From the NCBI RefSeq assembly GCF_007992715.1, contig NZ_BKAU01000001.1, positions 1,302,001-1,366,000 of the forward strand: DNA of 64,000 bases, read 5' to 3'. Origin of the DNA: Chitinophaga cymbidii. Lineage in GTDB: Bacteria; Bacteroidota; Bacteroidia; Chitinophagales; Chitinophagaceae. The translations under genes were made by a program, and so were the position numbers. Position 1 is the first letter of the stretch, and every line of letters starts with the position of its first letter. The notes under the pieces are model-generated. The model ran no database searches, had not been told where the DNA came from, and saw only the letters and a list, made by a program, of their open reading frames with translations. Shown here in pieces: positions 1 to 9,800 of the stretch.

Positions 1-95
1 AAGCCGGGCGCCGCGCTGTGCGCGAAAGATGGTAATAAGGAGGTGGCGCCCAGCAGGGCGGATTGTCTGAGGAAATTCCTTCTGTCTATTTGCAT
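1..95 (-). CDS. Tat-exported protein, N-terminus only (cut by window edge)
   Basis: The minus strand opens with ATG at 95-93 and stays open to the window edge. The first residues read MQIDRRNFLRQSALLGATSL, a textbook twin-arginine signal (DRRNFLR) followed by a hydrophobic stretch and an AHSA-type cleavage region. Only about 31 residues are visible, so the mature protein is unknown. It starts 2 bases after the stop of the DUF1501 gene, so it is surely in the same transcript as the two genes upstream (DUF1501 and the cytochrome-type lipoprotein). In related operons the third member is often a sugar phosphate isomerase/epimerase-like or Gfo/Idh/MocA-like exported protein; that is only a guess from context. 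Confidence 0.75.
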   Translation of the reverse strand, partial: MQIDRRNFLRQSALLGATSLLPSFAHSAAPG

Positions 96-97
96 GT

Positions 98-1591
98 TCA
101 GCCTAATATTTCATTGATGACACGTCCTTCCACGTCCGTTAACCGGAATGGACGGCCCTGGAACTGGTAGGTAAATTTTTCGTGGTCGAAGCCCAATTGC
201 TGCAGGATGGTGGCGTGGATATCGTGCACGGAGGTTTTTCCTTTTACAGCGCTGAAGCCGATCTCGTCGGTTTCGCCCCAGCTGCCGCCCCTGCGTACGC
301 CGGCGCCGGCCATCCACATGGTGAACGCTTCCGCGTGATGATCGCGGCCCATGTAGGGCATCTCCTTGCCGTCGCGGTTCTCCTGCATCGGGGTGCGGCC
401 AAATTCGCCGCCCCATACCACCAGCGTTTCATCCAGCAGGCCCCGTTGCTTGAGATCCATCAGCAGCGCGGTCATCGCTTTATCGATCTCGCGGCATTTG
501 TTGCGCAGGCCGTATTCGATAGAGGTATCTTCATTGGTCCCGTGCGCATCCCACCCCCAGTCGAACAGCTGCACGAACCGGACGCCTTTCTCCACCAGCT
601 TGCGCGCCAGCAGGCAATTGTTGGCAAAGGATTCCTGGCCGGGCTGTGTGCCGTACAGCTCATGGATGTAAGCGGGCTCGTTGCTGATGTCCATTACGCC
701 GGGCACGGAGATCTGCATTTTGTAAGCCAGCTCGTATTGTGAGATGCGGGATAATATTTCGGGATCTTTAAAAGTTTCGTATTCCTGTTTGTTGACTTCA
801 TTGATCGCCTGGATGGACTGGTAGCGCATATCGCGGTCCATTCCCTCCGGGTCGGTGATATACAGCACGGGATCGCCTTTGGAGCGGCATTGCACGCCCT
901 GGTATACGGAGGGCAGGAAACCGCTGCCCCACACGCTTTTACCGGCATCGGGCGTTTTGCCGCCGGAGGTGAGCACTACGAATCCCGGGAGGTTGCTGTT
1001 CTCGGAGCCTAACCCGTAGGTGACCCATGATCCGATACTGGGCCTGCCGAGCCGGGCGCTGCCGGTGTGCATGAACAATTGTGCGGGGCCGTGGTTGAAC
1101 TGGTCCGTATGCACGGCTTTCAGAAAGCTCACATCATCCGCCACCTTCGCAAAATGCGGCAGGTGATCGCTCACCCATGCGCGGGATTCTCCATGTTGTG
1201 CAAACACCGCCTGCGGGCCGAGCATCTTCGGTACGCCGCGGATGAATGCAAAACGTTTGCCTTCGAGGATGGAGGGCGGGCAGAGCTGGTTGTGCAGCTT
1301 TTGCAGGTCCGGCTTGTAGTCGAACAGTTCCAGCTGCGAGGGGGCGCCGGCCATGTGCAGGTAGATCACGCTGCGGGCGCGTGCCGGGAAATGCGGGGCG
1401 CGCGGCTCCAGGGGGTTCAGGCTCTGCGGCATGCCTTCTTCCCCGGATTCTCCGGAGAACAGGTTGCAGCCGCCCAGCAGGGAGCCCAGCGCGGTAGCGC
1501 CGAGGCCGGTCATGCAGTTGTGCAGGAAATGGCGGCGGGAAAAATATTTCGCGGCCCGCTCATTAGCCTCTTGTATGATTTTTTCAGACAT
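98..1591 (-). CDS. DUF1501 domain protein, Tat-exported
   Basis: A 497-residue DUF1501 protein, a family with an alkaline-phosphatase/sulfatase-like fold whose substrates are mostly unknown. A twin-arginine motif (SRRHFL, R19/R20) precedes a hydrophobic stretch that ends in LLGGC (C42), so it could also be lipidated. The body shows the family hallmarks: a DAHGTNE segment, then WGGEFGRTP and a GRDHHAEAF segment near residues 395-425, which supply probable metal ligands. It begins 5 bases after the stop of the DUF1549/DUF1553 gene, the standard partner of DUF1501 proteins in Planctomycetes and Bacteroidota, so both probably work on one extracytoplasmic substrate. Family assignment is firm; the reaction is not known. 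Confidence 0.9.
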   Translation of the reverse strand: MSEKIIQEANERAAKYFSRRHFLHNCMTGLGATALGSLLGGCNLFSGESGEEGMPQSLNPLEPRAPHFPARARSVIYLHMAGAPSQLELFDYKPDLQKLHNQLCPPSILEGKRFAFIRGVPKMLGPQAVFAQHGESRAWVSDHLPHFAKVADDVSFLKAVHTDQFNHGPAQLFMHTGSARLGRPSIGSWVTYGLGSENSNLPGFVVLTSGGKTPDAGKSVWGSGFLPSVYQGVQCRSKGDPVLYITDPEGMDRDMRYQSIQAINEVNKQEYETFKDPEILSRISQYELAYKMQISVPGVMDISNEPAYIHELYGTQPGQESFANNCLLARKLVEKGVRFVQLFDWGWDAHGTNEDTSIEYGLRNKCREIDKAMTALLMDLKQRGLLDETLVVWGGEFGRTPMQENRDGKEMPYMGRDHHAEAFTMWMAGAGVRRGGSWGETDEIGFSAVKGKTSVHDIHATILQQLGFDHEKFTYQFQGRPFRLTDVEGRVINEILG

Positions 1592-1596
1592 GTTCG

Positions 1597-4338
1597 TTAC
1601 GATTTGGATAAGAACTCGTCCAGGTTCATGATCGCATTGGCCACTACCGTGAGTGCCGCCAGATGCGCCAGGTCCGGCCGTTTTTCCTCCTGCAGGAAAG
1701 CTGTGGCGGCCTCCGGATCTTCCCGGAACTTCGCCAGCGCCTGCGTATACAATTTTTCCAGCACGGCCAGCTTTGCCAGCGTGATGTCTTTATACATCGC
1801 CGCCTTATAACCTGAACGAATACACGCTTTTTGATCGGCGGCGCCTGCTTTGTTCATATTAACAGCGAGGTGCCGCGCTGCTTCCACGTACACGGGATCA
1901 TTCAGGGTGACCAGCGCCTGCAAAGGCGTGTTGGTGCGTATCCTGCGCTGCAGGCATACCTCGCGGCTGGAGCCGTCGAAGGTGACGGCGGAGGGATACG
2001 GACTGGTCCTTTTCAGGAAAGTATATACGGCGCGGCGGTACTGATCGCCGTTTTCAGACATCTTCCAGTATTCTCCGCTGTACACGCCCTGCCAGATGCC
2101 TTCCGGCTGATAGGGCATCACGGAAGGCCCATGCATCTTCTCACTGAGCAGGCCGCTGACGAGCAGTGCCTGATCTCTCACCTGTTCCGCCGTGAGCCGG
2201 AAGCGCGGGCCGCGGGCGAGATAGCGGTTGGCGGGATCTTTTTCCTGCAATGCGGGCGTGCTCTTCGAATCGCGGCGGTAAGCGGCGGACATCACCATTT
2301 CTTTCAGCAAGGATTTTATGCTCCACTGATGATCATGCATGAAGCGGTAAGCGAGGTAATCCAGCAGTTCCGGATGCGAAGGCAGGAACCCCTGCGTGCC
2401 GAAATCTTCCAGCGTTTCCACCAGCCCTGTTCCGAAAAGCTGTTCCCATAAACGGTTCACCATCACGCGCGCCGTGAGCGGGTTCTTGTCGTCCATGATC
2501 CATTGCGCAAGGCCCAGGCGGTTGCGGGGCGCATTGGCGGGGAAAGGATTGAGGGACGCGGGCACGTCCGGCTGTACGGCTTTACCCTTCACCAGCCAGT
2601 TGCCACGTTCAAATACATTGGTTTCGCGGAACATCTCCCGCGGGTTCTCGATCATGACCGGCACGCTTTCCGGGTTGTCATTCACGAGGTGCATGAATGT
2701 GTTTTCGGCGGACTGATAACCGGGCTCGCCCTTACCCGGCAGGTCGTTGCGGAGCGCGAACCATTCTACAGTGCACACGGACTGCAGGGGTTTCAGGCTG
2801 CTGTTACGGAAAATAAAATAGAGGTGATGCGATCCTTCAATGGCGGGAATGGGCACGGACAGCGCCTGGCGGCCTTTCGGCACCGCCTGCCGCGCGATGG
2901 TGCGGCCATGCAGACTGTCGAGTTTTATCTCGAGGGAACCGCCTTCACTGTTCGTCCAGTAATACATCAGCAGCTTCGTTCTGCCGTTCAGCGGCATATT
3001 TTTCAGCCGGCAGCTGCCGCCGTGGCGGATGGAGGTGAACTTCGTATCCGCCAGTTCGCCGTTGATATATTCATCGCAATCGTGGGCATGTATCTTGGGT
3101 TCCAGTGTGCGCAGGAAATCGCGGGTTTCCTTTTCCGCGGCGGCGTTGCCGTGGTTGCGTATCCAGGCGGCCACATCATCCACCTGCCGGCGGCCAACGC
3201 TGTCGTATAAACGCAGTTTGGGATGTTCGCCGTAGGTATCTTCATCACGGGTGTTGTTGAGGAACGCCATCAGCTTGTAATAATCCTCGAAGCGGAAGGG
3301 ATCGTAGGGGTGGCTGTGGCATTGCACACAGGCGATGGTGGTGCCCTGCCATACTTCCATGGTGGTGTTCACCCGGTCGATGATCGCGGCGGTACGGAAT
3401 TCTTCGTCCTGCGTGCCGCCTTCATCGTTATTCATGGTATTGCGGTGAAATGCGGTGGCGATCAGTTGTGCGTCGGTAGGATGCGGCAGCAGGTCGCCGG
3501 CGAGCTGTTCGATGGTGAACCGGTCGTACGGCATATCGCTGTTAAATGCATCGATCACCCAATCGCGGTAGCGCCAGAATTCTTTTCTTGTATTGTCCCG
3601 CTCATAACCTTTGGTATCCGCATACCGGGCGAGGTCCAGCCACATGGCGGCCCACCGTTCTCCATAATGCGGCGATGCCAGCAGGTTGTCTACGACGTTC
3701 TCATATGCTTTACCGCTTTTATCCGCGAGGAAGGACTGCATCATTTCCGCAGTGGGCGGGAGGCCGGTGAGATCGAGGCTGACGCGGCGGAGCAGTGTGA
3801 TCCTGTCTGCTTCGGGCGCCGCTTCAAGGTCTTCTTCTTCCAGCTTACGGTTGATATAATGATCGATACCGGTGGCGCCGGTGCTGCTGCTGTATCCGGC
3901 GGTCTGCATCGGGACCGTTTGCGCGGGGGGACCGGGAGGAACGTAGGCCCAGTGCTCGCCCCATTGCGCGCCCTGTTCCACCCAACGGGTGAGGATGCTG
4001 ATCTCTTCTTTGCTGAGCGGAGGGGATTTGTAGGGCATTCTTTCCTTCGGGTCCTTGCTGTGGAGCCGGCGGATAAATTCGCTGTGGTCCGGATCACCGG
4101 GGATAATGGCGGGATGACCGCTTTTTGTTTTGCCCAGGGCTTCTTCCCGGAACAGAACGCTGAAACCGCCGTTTTGCTTCACGCCGCCATGGCAGGAAAT
4201 GCAATGTTTGTTCAGGATCGGTTTCACTTCCGAGCTATAGTCCACCTGCTTCCCGCCACCGCAACCGGTAAGGAAAAGAGCTGCCGCCAGCATGGCGGGG
4301 ATGGAGCGCATGGCCCGGTACGTGGAAAAATAATGCAT
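1597..4338 (-). CDS. Planctomycete-type cytochrome c (PSD1), DUF1549/DUF1553 lipoprotein
   Basis: A 913-residue exported lipoprotein: LTGC lipobox with C26, then a CISCH haem-c motif at 46-50 (Planctomycete cytochrome C domain, about 35-100), DUF1549 (about 160-370), a beta-rich insert resembling a CBM6-like carbohydrate-binding module (about 425-520), and DUF1553 (about 610-880). A second CVQCH motif sits at 337-341 inside DUF1549. Such proteins are thought to be electron-transfer or catalytic partners of DUF1501 proteins, perhaps on carbohydrate substrates; that role is inference. An alternative start at residue 10 (4311) would give a shorter n-region and an equally good signal. It is first of a three-gene minus-strand unit whose members are separated by 2-5 bases. 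Confidence 0.9.
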   Translation of the reverse strand: MHYFSTYRAMRSIPAMLAAALFLTGCGGGKQVDYSSEVKPILNKHCISCHGGVKQNGGFSVLFREEALGKTKSGHPAIIPGDPDHSEFIRRLHSKDPKERMPYKSPPLSKEEISILTRWVEQGAQWGEHWAYVPPGPPAQTVPMQTAGYSSSTGATGIDHYINRKLEEEDLEAAPEADRITLLRRVSLDLTGLPPTAEMMQSFLADKSGKAYENVVDNLLASPHYGERWAAMWLDLARYADTKGYERDNTRKEFWRYRDWVIDAFNSDMPYDRFTIEQLAGDLLPHPTDAQLIATAFHRNTMNNDEGGTQDEEFRTAAIIDRVNTTMEVWQGTTIACVQCHSHPYDPFRFEDYYKLMAFLNNTRDEDTYGEHPKLRLYDSVGRRQVDDVAAWIRNHGNAAAEKETRDFLRTLEPKIHAHDCDEYINGELADTKFTSIRHGGSCRLKNMPLNGRTKLLMYYWTNSEGGSLEIKLDSLHGRTIARQAVPKGRQALSVPIPAIEGSHHLYFIFRNSSLKPLQSVCTVEWFALRNDLPGKGEPGYQSAENTFMHLVNDNPESVPVMIENPREMFRETNVFERGNWLVKGKAVQPDVPASLNPFPANAPRNRLGLAQWIMDDKNPLTARVMVNRLWEQLFGTGLVETLEDFGTQGFLPSHPELLDYLAYRFMHDHQWSIKSLLKEMVMSAAYRRDSKSTPALQEKDPANRYLARGPRFRLTAEQVRDQALLVSGLLSEKMHGPSVMPYQPEGIWQGVYSGEYWKMSENGDQYRRAVYTFLKRTSPYPSAVTFDGSSREVCLQRRIRTNTPLQALVTLNDPVYVEAARHLAVNMNKAGAADQKACIRSGYKAAMYKDITLAKLAVLEKLYTQALAKFREDPEAATAFLQEEKRPDLAHLAALTVVANAIMNLDEFLSKS

Positions 4339-4889
4339 GCTTATCGGATAAAAAAATTGGTAGCTCCACTACGGATCTGATGAAATTTACAAAAAAGCTG
4401 ACGGGTTTGCAACCGTTTGTCATAAAAATGGGGCGGCAGGAACAAAGAGAAGGGTGAAAGACTTCACCCTCCGGTATATGCATACATTAGACATGAGACT
4501 TATGTAAAACCGGTACATTCACACCTGACCGTGTTGCGCGTACCGTAATTTTCTGATGCCGGAAGAAATAGCAGAAATGCTGCCTTTTATTCATTCCGCC
4601 TGGCATTGGGGTATGAACGATGAAAGGCCGGCTACAGGGTTGCCATCGCACATAAATTCAATAAAAAAATTTGAGATAACATCCACTCGCATCCGCACAC
4701 GGCGGGAACTGTTTCATAAGCCGGCATAGCGCCAGGAATTCATCTGCGTCGTTGATATCTTCCAGAGTAAGACAACATTTGGGTGTAATGGGGGTGAACG
4801 GGTTTTGATAATTTTTTTCTGATAGCAGCATATGCTTCACCCTGATATATCTCTTTGCAACTCTATGAAGTAAAATATCTTATTTTGAT
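4339..4889. other. 551-bp intergenic region
   Basis: Divergent promoter space between the minus-strand cytochrome/DUF1501 unit and the plus-strand HTH gene. It is more AT-rich than its flanks. A 60-codon minus-strand frame at 4658-4840 has no recognisable features and I do not call it a gene. I see no strong hairpin, tRNA or repeat here. Confidence 0.6.
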
Positions 4890-5240
4890 ATGGAATCAAT
4901 CTCCTTGCGACTAAAATTCTTTCTCCAGTACAAAGAACTGAACACAACGGCCTTCTGCCGCAGGATGCGGTACAAAAGCTGTGAAAAGATCGCCCGCCTG
5001 TTCCGGTCCCGGAATGCAAAGCCGAGTGCGGACATCCTGGCGGATATCGCGCGGCATTTTACGGAGCTGAACATCCGATGGCTGATAACGGGAGAAGGAG
5101 AAATGCTGAGCAATGGCGGTGAAATGGTAGCGGTTTTCCGTATTACGCGCACGCACAGCGAATGGGAAATGGAAAGGATATGCAAACCGGTGCCGGGCAT
5201 GCTGATCAATTTCATTGAGAACATGCCGGACGAAAATTAG
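4890..5240 (+). CDS. HTH (XRE/phage-repressor-like) DNA-binding protein
   Basis: A 116-residue protein whose first ~75 residues have the layout of Bacteroidota repressor-like HTH proteins: an N-terminal helix with SLRLKFFLQY, a recognition-helix region around YKSCEKIARLFR, then KPSADILADIARHFTELNIRWLITGEGEM, where the LNIRWLITGEG segment is the usual end of this HTH type. The remaining ~40 residues resemble no peptidase or ligand domain I know, so it lacks the S24 domain of classical phage repressors. It stands alone, is followed by a good terminator (5271-5296), and divides two minus-strand units. Its target is unknown; autoregulation or control of the divergent cytochrome/DUF1501 unit is possible. 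Confidence 0.8.
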   Translation: MESISLRLKFFLQYKELNTTAFCRRMRYKSCEKIARLFRSRNAKPSADILADIARHFTELNIRWLITGEGEMLSNGGEMVAVFRITRTHSEWEMERICKPVPGMLINFIENMPDEN

Positions 5241-5270
5241 GACACTTCCCCGAACACCCTGATATAAGAA

Positions 5271-5296
5271 GGGCCGCCTGGATAAGCGGCCCTTTT
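5271..5296 (+). terminator. Rho-independent terminator of the HTH gene
   Basis: Perfect 7-bp GC arms GGGCCGC (5271-5277) and GCGGCCC (5286-5292), an 8-base loop, and TTTT at 5293-5296. It lies 31 bases after the HTH stop codon. On the minus strand it could also end SusCD transcription, but the T run there is poor. Confidence 0.85.
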
Positions 5297-5335
5297 CTGC
5301 TGTCTACTTTTTATTTATCGCTTTTATCATTAAGA

Positions 5336-6871
5336 TCAGTTGTAACCCTGATTCTGAGAAAGATTTCCTACGCGCACGTCTTCATTGGGGATGGGGAACA
5401 GTTCATATTTTTTCGTTTTAAAGCCTAAAGGACCTAATTCCGTTTCCGCCCTGCCCCAGCGCACGAGGTCCAGGTAACGATGCCCTTCAAATGCCAGTTC
5501 GAGGAAACGTTCGTTCACGATCGCATCGAACAATGCGGTGCCGGATGCCGTGATCTCCGGAAGCTTCGCGCGCAGGCGCACTTTCTTCAGCTCTGCCCGC
5601 GCTTCTGTTTCCTTATTATCCCGGTAATAGGCTTCCGCGGCCATGAGCAGCACGTCCGCATAACGGATGAGCCGGTAATTGTTGCCAAAGTTCAGGTCGT
5701 TCACGGGGCCATTGGTGGAAGTGCTGAATGCGCCGTATTTGCGCTGGAAATATCCTTCATAGTCCCAGGCCGTGGGGGCCGTCCAGTTTCCGCCCGCGGC
5801 TTTCAGCTCGGCTTCTGACATCACCGTAGCTTTTCTCCGCTCCACATCGCCGGCTGCCACGTATGCATTGTAGAGCTTTGGCTTCGGAAGGTTAAAGCCC
5901 CATCCCGCCAGCAATGAATCTCCGGGCGCCTTTGTGTAGAAGTCGCTGCGCGGGCCCATCAGCTGAATGTGAATATTACTTTCGATCTGGCGGAACGGCC
6001 CCCAGGGGAAGTTGCCCCAGTCGTAATTTCTTTTCGATGAAAATGGCACTTCAAAAACGCTTTCTATACCGAACTCTCCGGCATTGGAAAAAACGGCGGC
6101 GAAATTGTTTTCAAGATCATATTCGTGCGACATGATCACATCGTTGAAAGCGGCGTGCGCCTGCGGCCATTTTTCCTGGAACAGGTACACTTTGCCGAGC
6201 AGCGCCTGCGCGGCGCCTTTGCTCACGCGGAACTTGTCCGCCGGCGCCATTTGGCTTTTCAGCGGCAGCAGGGGAATGGCTTCCAGCAGGTCCTTTTCCA
6301 GCTGCGCATATACTTCCGCGCGGGGCGTACGCGGCGTGGTGGTGTAATCTTCGGGCTGCAGCAGTTCCGTGATCAGCGGCACATCTCCCCACAGGGAGGC
6401 CAGCTCGAAATGATAATAGGCGCGCAGCACTTTACATTCCGCCACCAGCCGCTGCTGCAGCGGCGTTCCGCCGGTCACGCGATGGATCACCTGGTTAGCG
6501 CGGTAGATGCCGTAGTAGTTCACACGCCATACCCAGAGCACCGCCTGGTTCTGCGATTCAAATGTAAAATTGTCCAGCGCCTGGTAGTTGGGCTGGTCGG
6601 CGGGACCGTTGCCGCCGGCATTGCTTTCATCGGACGGGAGGGTCTTCACCATCAGCGGGCTTCCCCATCCCCAGTTGTACTCCGCCTGCAGCAGATCGTA
6701 CACCGCAAAGGTGGCGGTCATCGCATCCGCATCGGTTTTGTAATACCCTTCCAGCGGAGCCCTTCCCGGAATATCCTGTTCCAGGAAATTTTTGCCGCAG
6801 CCGCTACTTACCAGCACGGCAGTGAGGGCAAGGATCGTATATCGTAAGGTGGAATGTTGCATGTTTTTCAA
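5336..6871 (-). CDS. SusD/RagB family nutrient-binding lipoprotein
   Basis: A 511-residue SusD-like surface lipoprotein that caps its SusC partner and helps deliver a nutrient, usually a glycan, to the TonB-dependent channel. A signal peptide ends in VSSGC (C25). The order of segments is typical: N-terminal helical region with tetratricopeptide-like pairs (about 60-220), then the SusD C-terminal domain, ending with the NERFLELAFEGHRYLDLVRWGR block (about 445-470) that marks the family. It starts 8 bases after the susC-like stop and is the last gene of the unit. The substrate cannot be read from the sequence; no glycoside hydrolase is encoded next to it. Confidence 0.95.
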   Translation of the reverse strand: MKNMQHSTLRYTILALTAVLVSSGCGKNFLEQDIPGRAPLEGYYKTDADAMTATFAVYDLLQAEYNWGWGSPLMVKTLPSDESNAGGNGPADQPNYQALDNFTFESQNQAVLWVWRVNYYGIYRANQVIHRVTGGTPLQQRLVAECKVLRAYYHFELASLWGDVPLITELLQPEDYTTTPRTPRAEVYAQLEKDLLEAIPLLPLKSQMAPADKFRVSKGAAQALLGKVYLFQEKWPQAHAAFNDVIMSHEYDLENNFAAVFSNAGEFGIESVFEVPFSSKRNYDWGNFPWGPFRQIESNIHIQLMGPRSDFYTKAPGDSLLAGWGFNLPKPKLYNAYVAAGDVERRKATVMSEAELKAAGGNWTAPTAWDYEGYFQRKYGAFSTSTNGPVNDLNFGNNYRLIRYADVLLMAAEAYYRDNKETEARAELKKVRLRAKLPEITASGTALFDAIVNERFLELAFEGHRYLDLVRWGRAETELGPLGFKTKKYELFPIPNEDVRVGNLSQNQGYN

Positions 6872-6879
6872 ATTGCAGG

Positions 6880-9800
6880 TTAAAAACTGAATGTCAGGCC
6901 GACCACCGCCGCGCGGGGAATGGGATACACGCCCCTGTCAATACCCAGGCTGTTGTTATTGTTGCTGCCGGCTTCGGGGTCCATGCCTTTGTATTTTGTG
7001 AACGTAAAGAAATTGTCCAGCGAACCATATATCCTGGCATTGTGGATCTTCGCGCGTTGCAGCAGGCCTTCCGGAAGGGTGTATCCAATTTGCAGCTGGC
7101 GGATGCGGGTGTAGGAACCGTCGAACAGCATCATGTCCGAATTGTACACGAACTCACTGCCGGTGTTGGCGGCAAACCAGGAATTGGTGCTGCCTTCGCC
7201 CGTCCATCTGTCTTTATAAAAAAACTCGGGACGGTTGCCAGTGGGACGGTCTACCCGGTTGAAACCCATCAACACATCATTCCCTACCTGCCCCTGTACA
7301 AACACCAGCAGGTCAAAACCTTTGAAGGCAAGGTTCAGCCGGCCGCCGAAGATGAAATCGGGATGCGGACTACCGATATAAGTATGATCGCTGTTGGAGA
7401 TCACACCATCGCCATCTACATCCACGATAACCGGATCACCGGGCTTTGGATCTACGGTCATGCTGATGTTCGCCAGATAATCCTGCACCTGCTTGGCGTT
7501 CTGAAAGATGCCGGCGGTTTGATATCCGCGGAAATACCAGATAGGATATCCTTTTTCAAACCAGGAAGCGCCCCATCCGGTGCCTACGTTGGAACCGGGG
7601 ATGCGGTCCACGAATTCGTTCAGCCGCGTCACTTCATTATTGATCGTGGTGAGGTTGCCGCCGATCTCCCAGGTGAATGCGTGCTTGCTGTCGTTGCGAT
7701 AGGACAGCTCGAATTCCCATCCCTTGTTTCTCACATCGCCGCCGTTGACGATGCGCAGCACGTTGCCCACGAAGCTGGGCACAGAACCCGGCGTGAGCAG
7801 GCCGCGGGTGGTCTTGTTATAATAATCCACAGTGAAGCTGAGGCGGTTGTCGAAGAAGCCCATGTCCGCCCCGAAGTCCAGCTGCTCGCTGGCCTCCCAT
7901 TTCAGGAAAGGATTTTCCAGCCCGAAAGGCTCCGCTCCCACCTGGAAGTTGCCTTCCGCATCCGGGAAAGCAATGCCCTGCGTGGTGATGAGCGATTTCC
8001 AGTCGCCGATGCCGATGTTGGCGATGCTGCCGTTCCTGCCCCAGCTGGCGCGCACTTTCAGGTAGTTCAGCGGGATTATGGGGAAGAACGCTTCATTGGA
8101 AGCCACCCATCCGGCGGACACGGAGGGGAAAGTGCCCCAGGTATTTTCCGGCGGCAGCAGGGATGATCCGTCTCTGCGGATGGTGGCGTTCAGCAGGTAC
8201 TTCCCTTTGTAGTCGTACTGGATACGGCCATAATAAGATACCATAGACGTGGAGGTCTGAAGGCCGGCAATGCGGTCCTGGTCATCGGGCAGAAAATCCG
8301 GGTAGCTGAAGAAGTCGTCTTCGCGGAACATGCCGCTGGCGGTGCCTTCCAGGCGGTCGTATCCCCTGCGCAGGGAGCTCATGCCCGCCATTACGGTGAT
8401 ATCGTGCTGGTTGATCTTGCGGTTGTAGGTCGCGAAGTTCTCCCATTGCCAATTGTACCAGTTCTCGTTTTTATCGAAAGTGCTGGGCACGGTGTTCATT
8501 CTTTCCGCGGAGAACCAGAAAGTGGGGTTCCAGCCGTGATTGCGCTGGAATGCGGCATCCAGGCCAAAGCGGGAGGTTACTTTCAGTCCTTTCAACGGTT
8601 CAATTTCTGCGAATACGTTGCCGACTACTTTGTGCTGCGCGGTGAAATTGTTGGTGATGGCCATTTGCGCCAGCGGGTTGCCGGCTTCGCCGAACACGTA
8701 GTCGGACACGCCATAATAGCGGCCGTTGGGGTCTTGCACGAGGGTATGTCCGCTGTTCAGCGCGTTCTGCGCGCGGGTGCTCAGCGCGCCGGTGTAAACG
8801 GTGGGCATCAGCGGGTCCATCAGGATGGCGTTGTTGATCACGGAACCGAATTCGGAATCTTCCGTTACGCCTTTTCTTTTGAAGTAGGCGTATGACAGGC
8901 GGTTGCCGACATTGAGCCAGGGCTTCACCTTGTGGTCCGTATTGATGCGCACGGTATAACGGTCGAAGCGGGCCCTGTCGCCACCGATCACACCGTCCTG
9001 CCGGAACATGGTGCCGCCAATGAGGTAGGAAGATTTTTCCGTGCCGCCGCTCACGGTGAGGGCGTGGCGCTGCAGCGGGGCGTTCTGCGTGATCTCGTCC
9101 AGCCACATGGTGCCCTGCTTGCCCGTCCACTCCGCGGGATCAGGGATCGCGCCGGGCGTATTGGCTTCCGTGAGGTATTGCGTGTATTGCTCCGCGTTCA
9201 TCATTTTCATGGGGTTATGAATGGATTGCCGGCCGTACTGCATGCTGTATTCCACGCGGGTGGCGCCGTCCTTGAAGCCGGACTTGGTAGTGATGATCAC
9301 CACGCCGTTGGCGCCTTCCGCACCGTAGATGGCCGCCGAGGCAGCGTCTTTCAACACTTCCACGGACGCGATCTCCGAGGGGTCCAGATATTCCATGCCG
9401 CCGGCGCGCATACCATCAATGATATACAACGGATCGGAAGCGCCGTTGGAGCCCGTACCGCGGATGCGCACACGCATGCCGCTGCCGGGGGAGCCGGACA
9501 CCGGCAGTACGGTAACGCCGGCCGTGCGGCCCTGCAGCGCCTGTTCAACCCGACTGGAAGACACGGTAGCAATGTCCGCCGCCTTCACGGAAGAGATGGC
9601 GCCGGTCACCAGGCTTTTGCGCTGGCTGCCGTAGCCTACCACCACTACTTCGTTGAGGGCGCGGTTGCTCACGTCCAGCATGATGTCCACTTTCGTGCTG
9701 GAAGTCACCAGTATTTCTTTCGATTCATACCCGAGCAGGTTGAACACCAGCGTTTTTCCCGCGCTCGTTTCCAGCGTGTAGTAGCCATCTCCGTCCGTCT

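Noticed and set aside
4658..4840. 60-codon minus-strand frame in the 551-bp gap
   Set aside because: No signal, motif, promoter or terminator that would support it.
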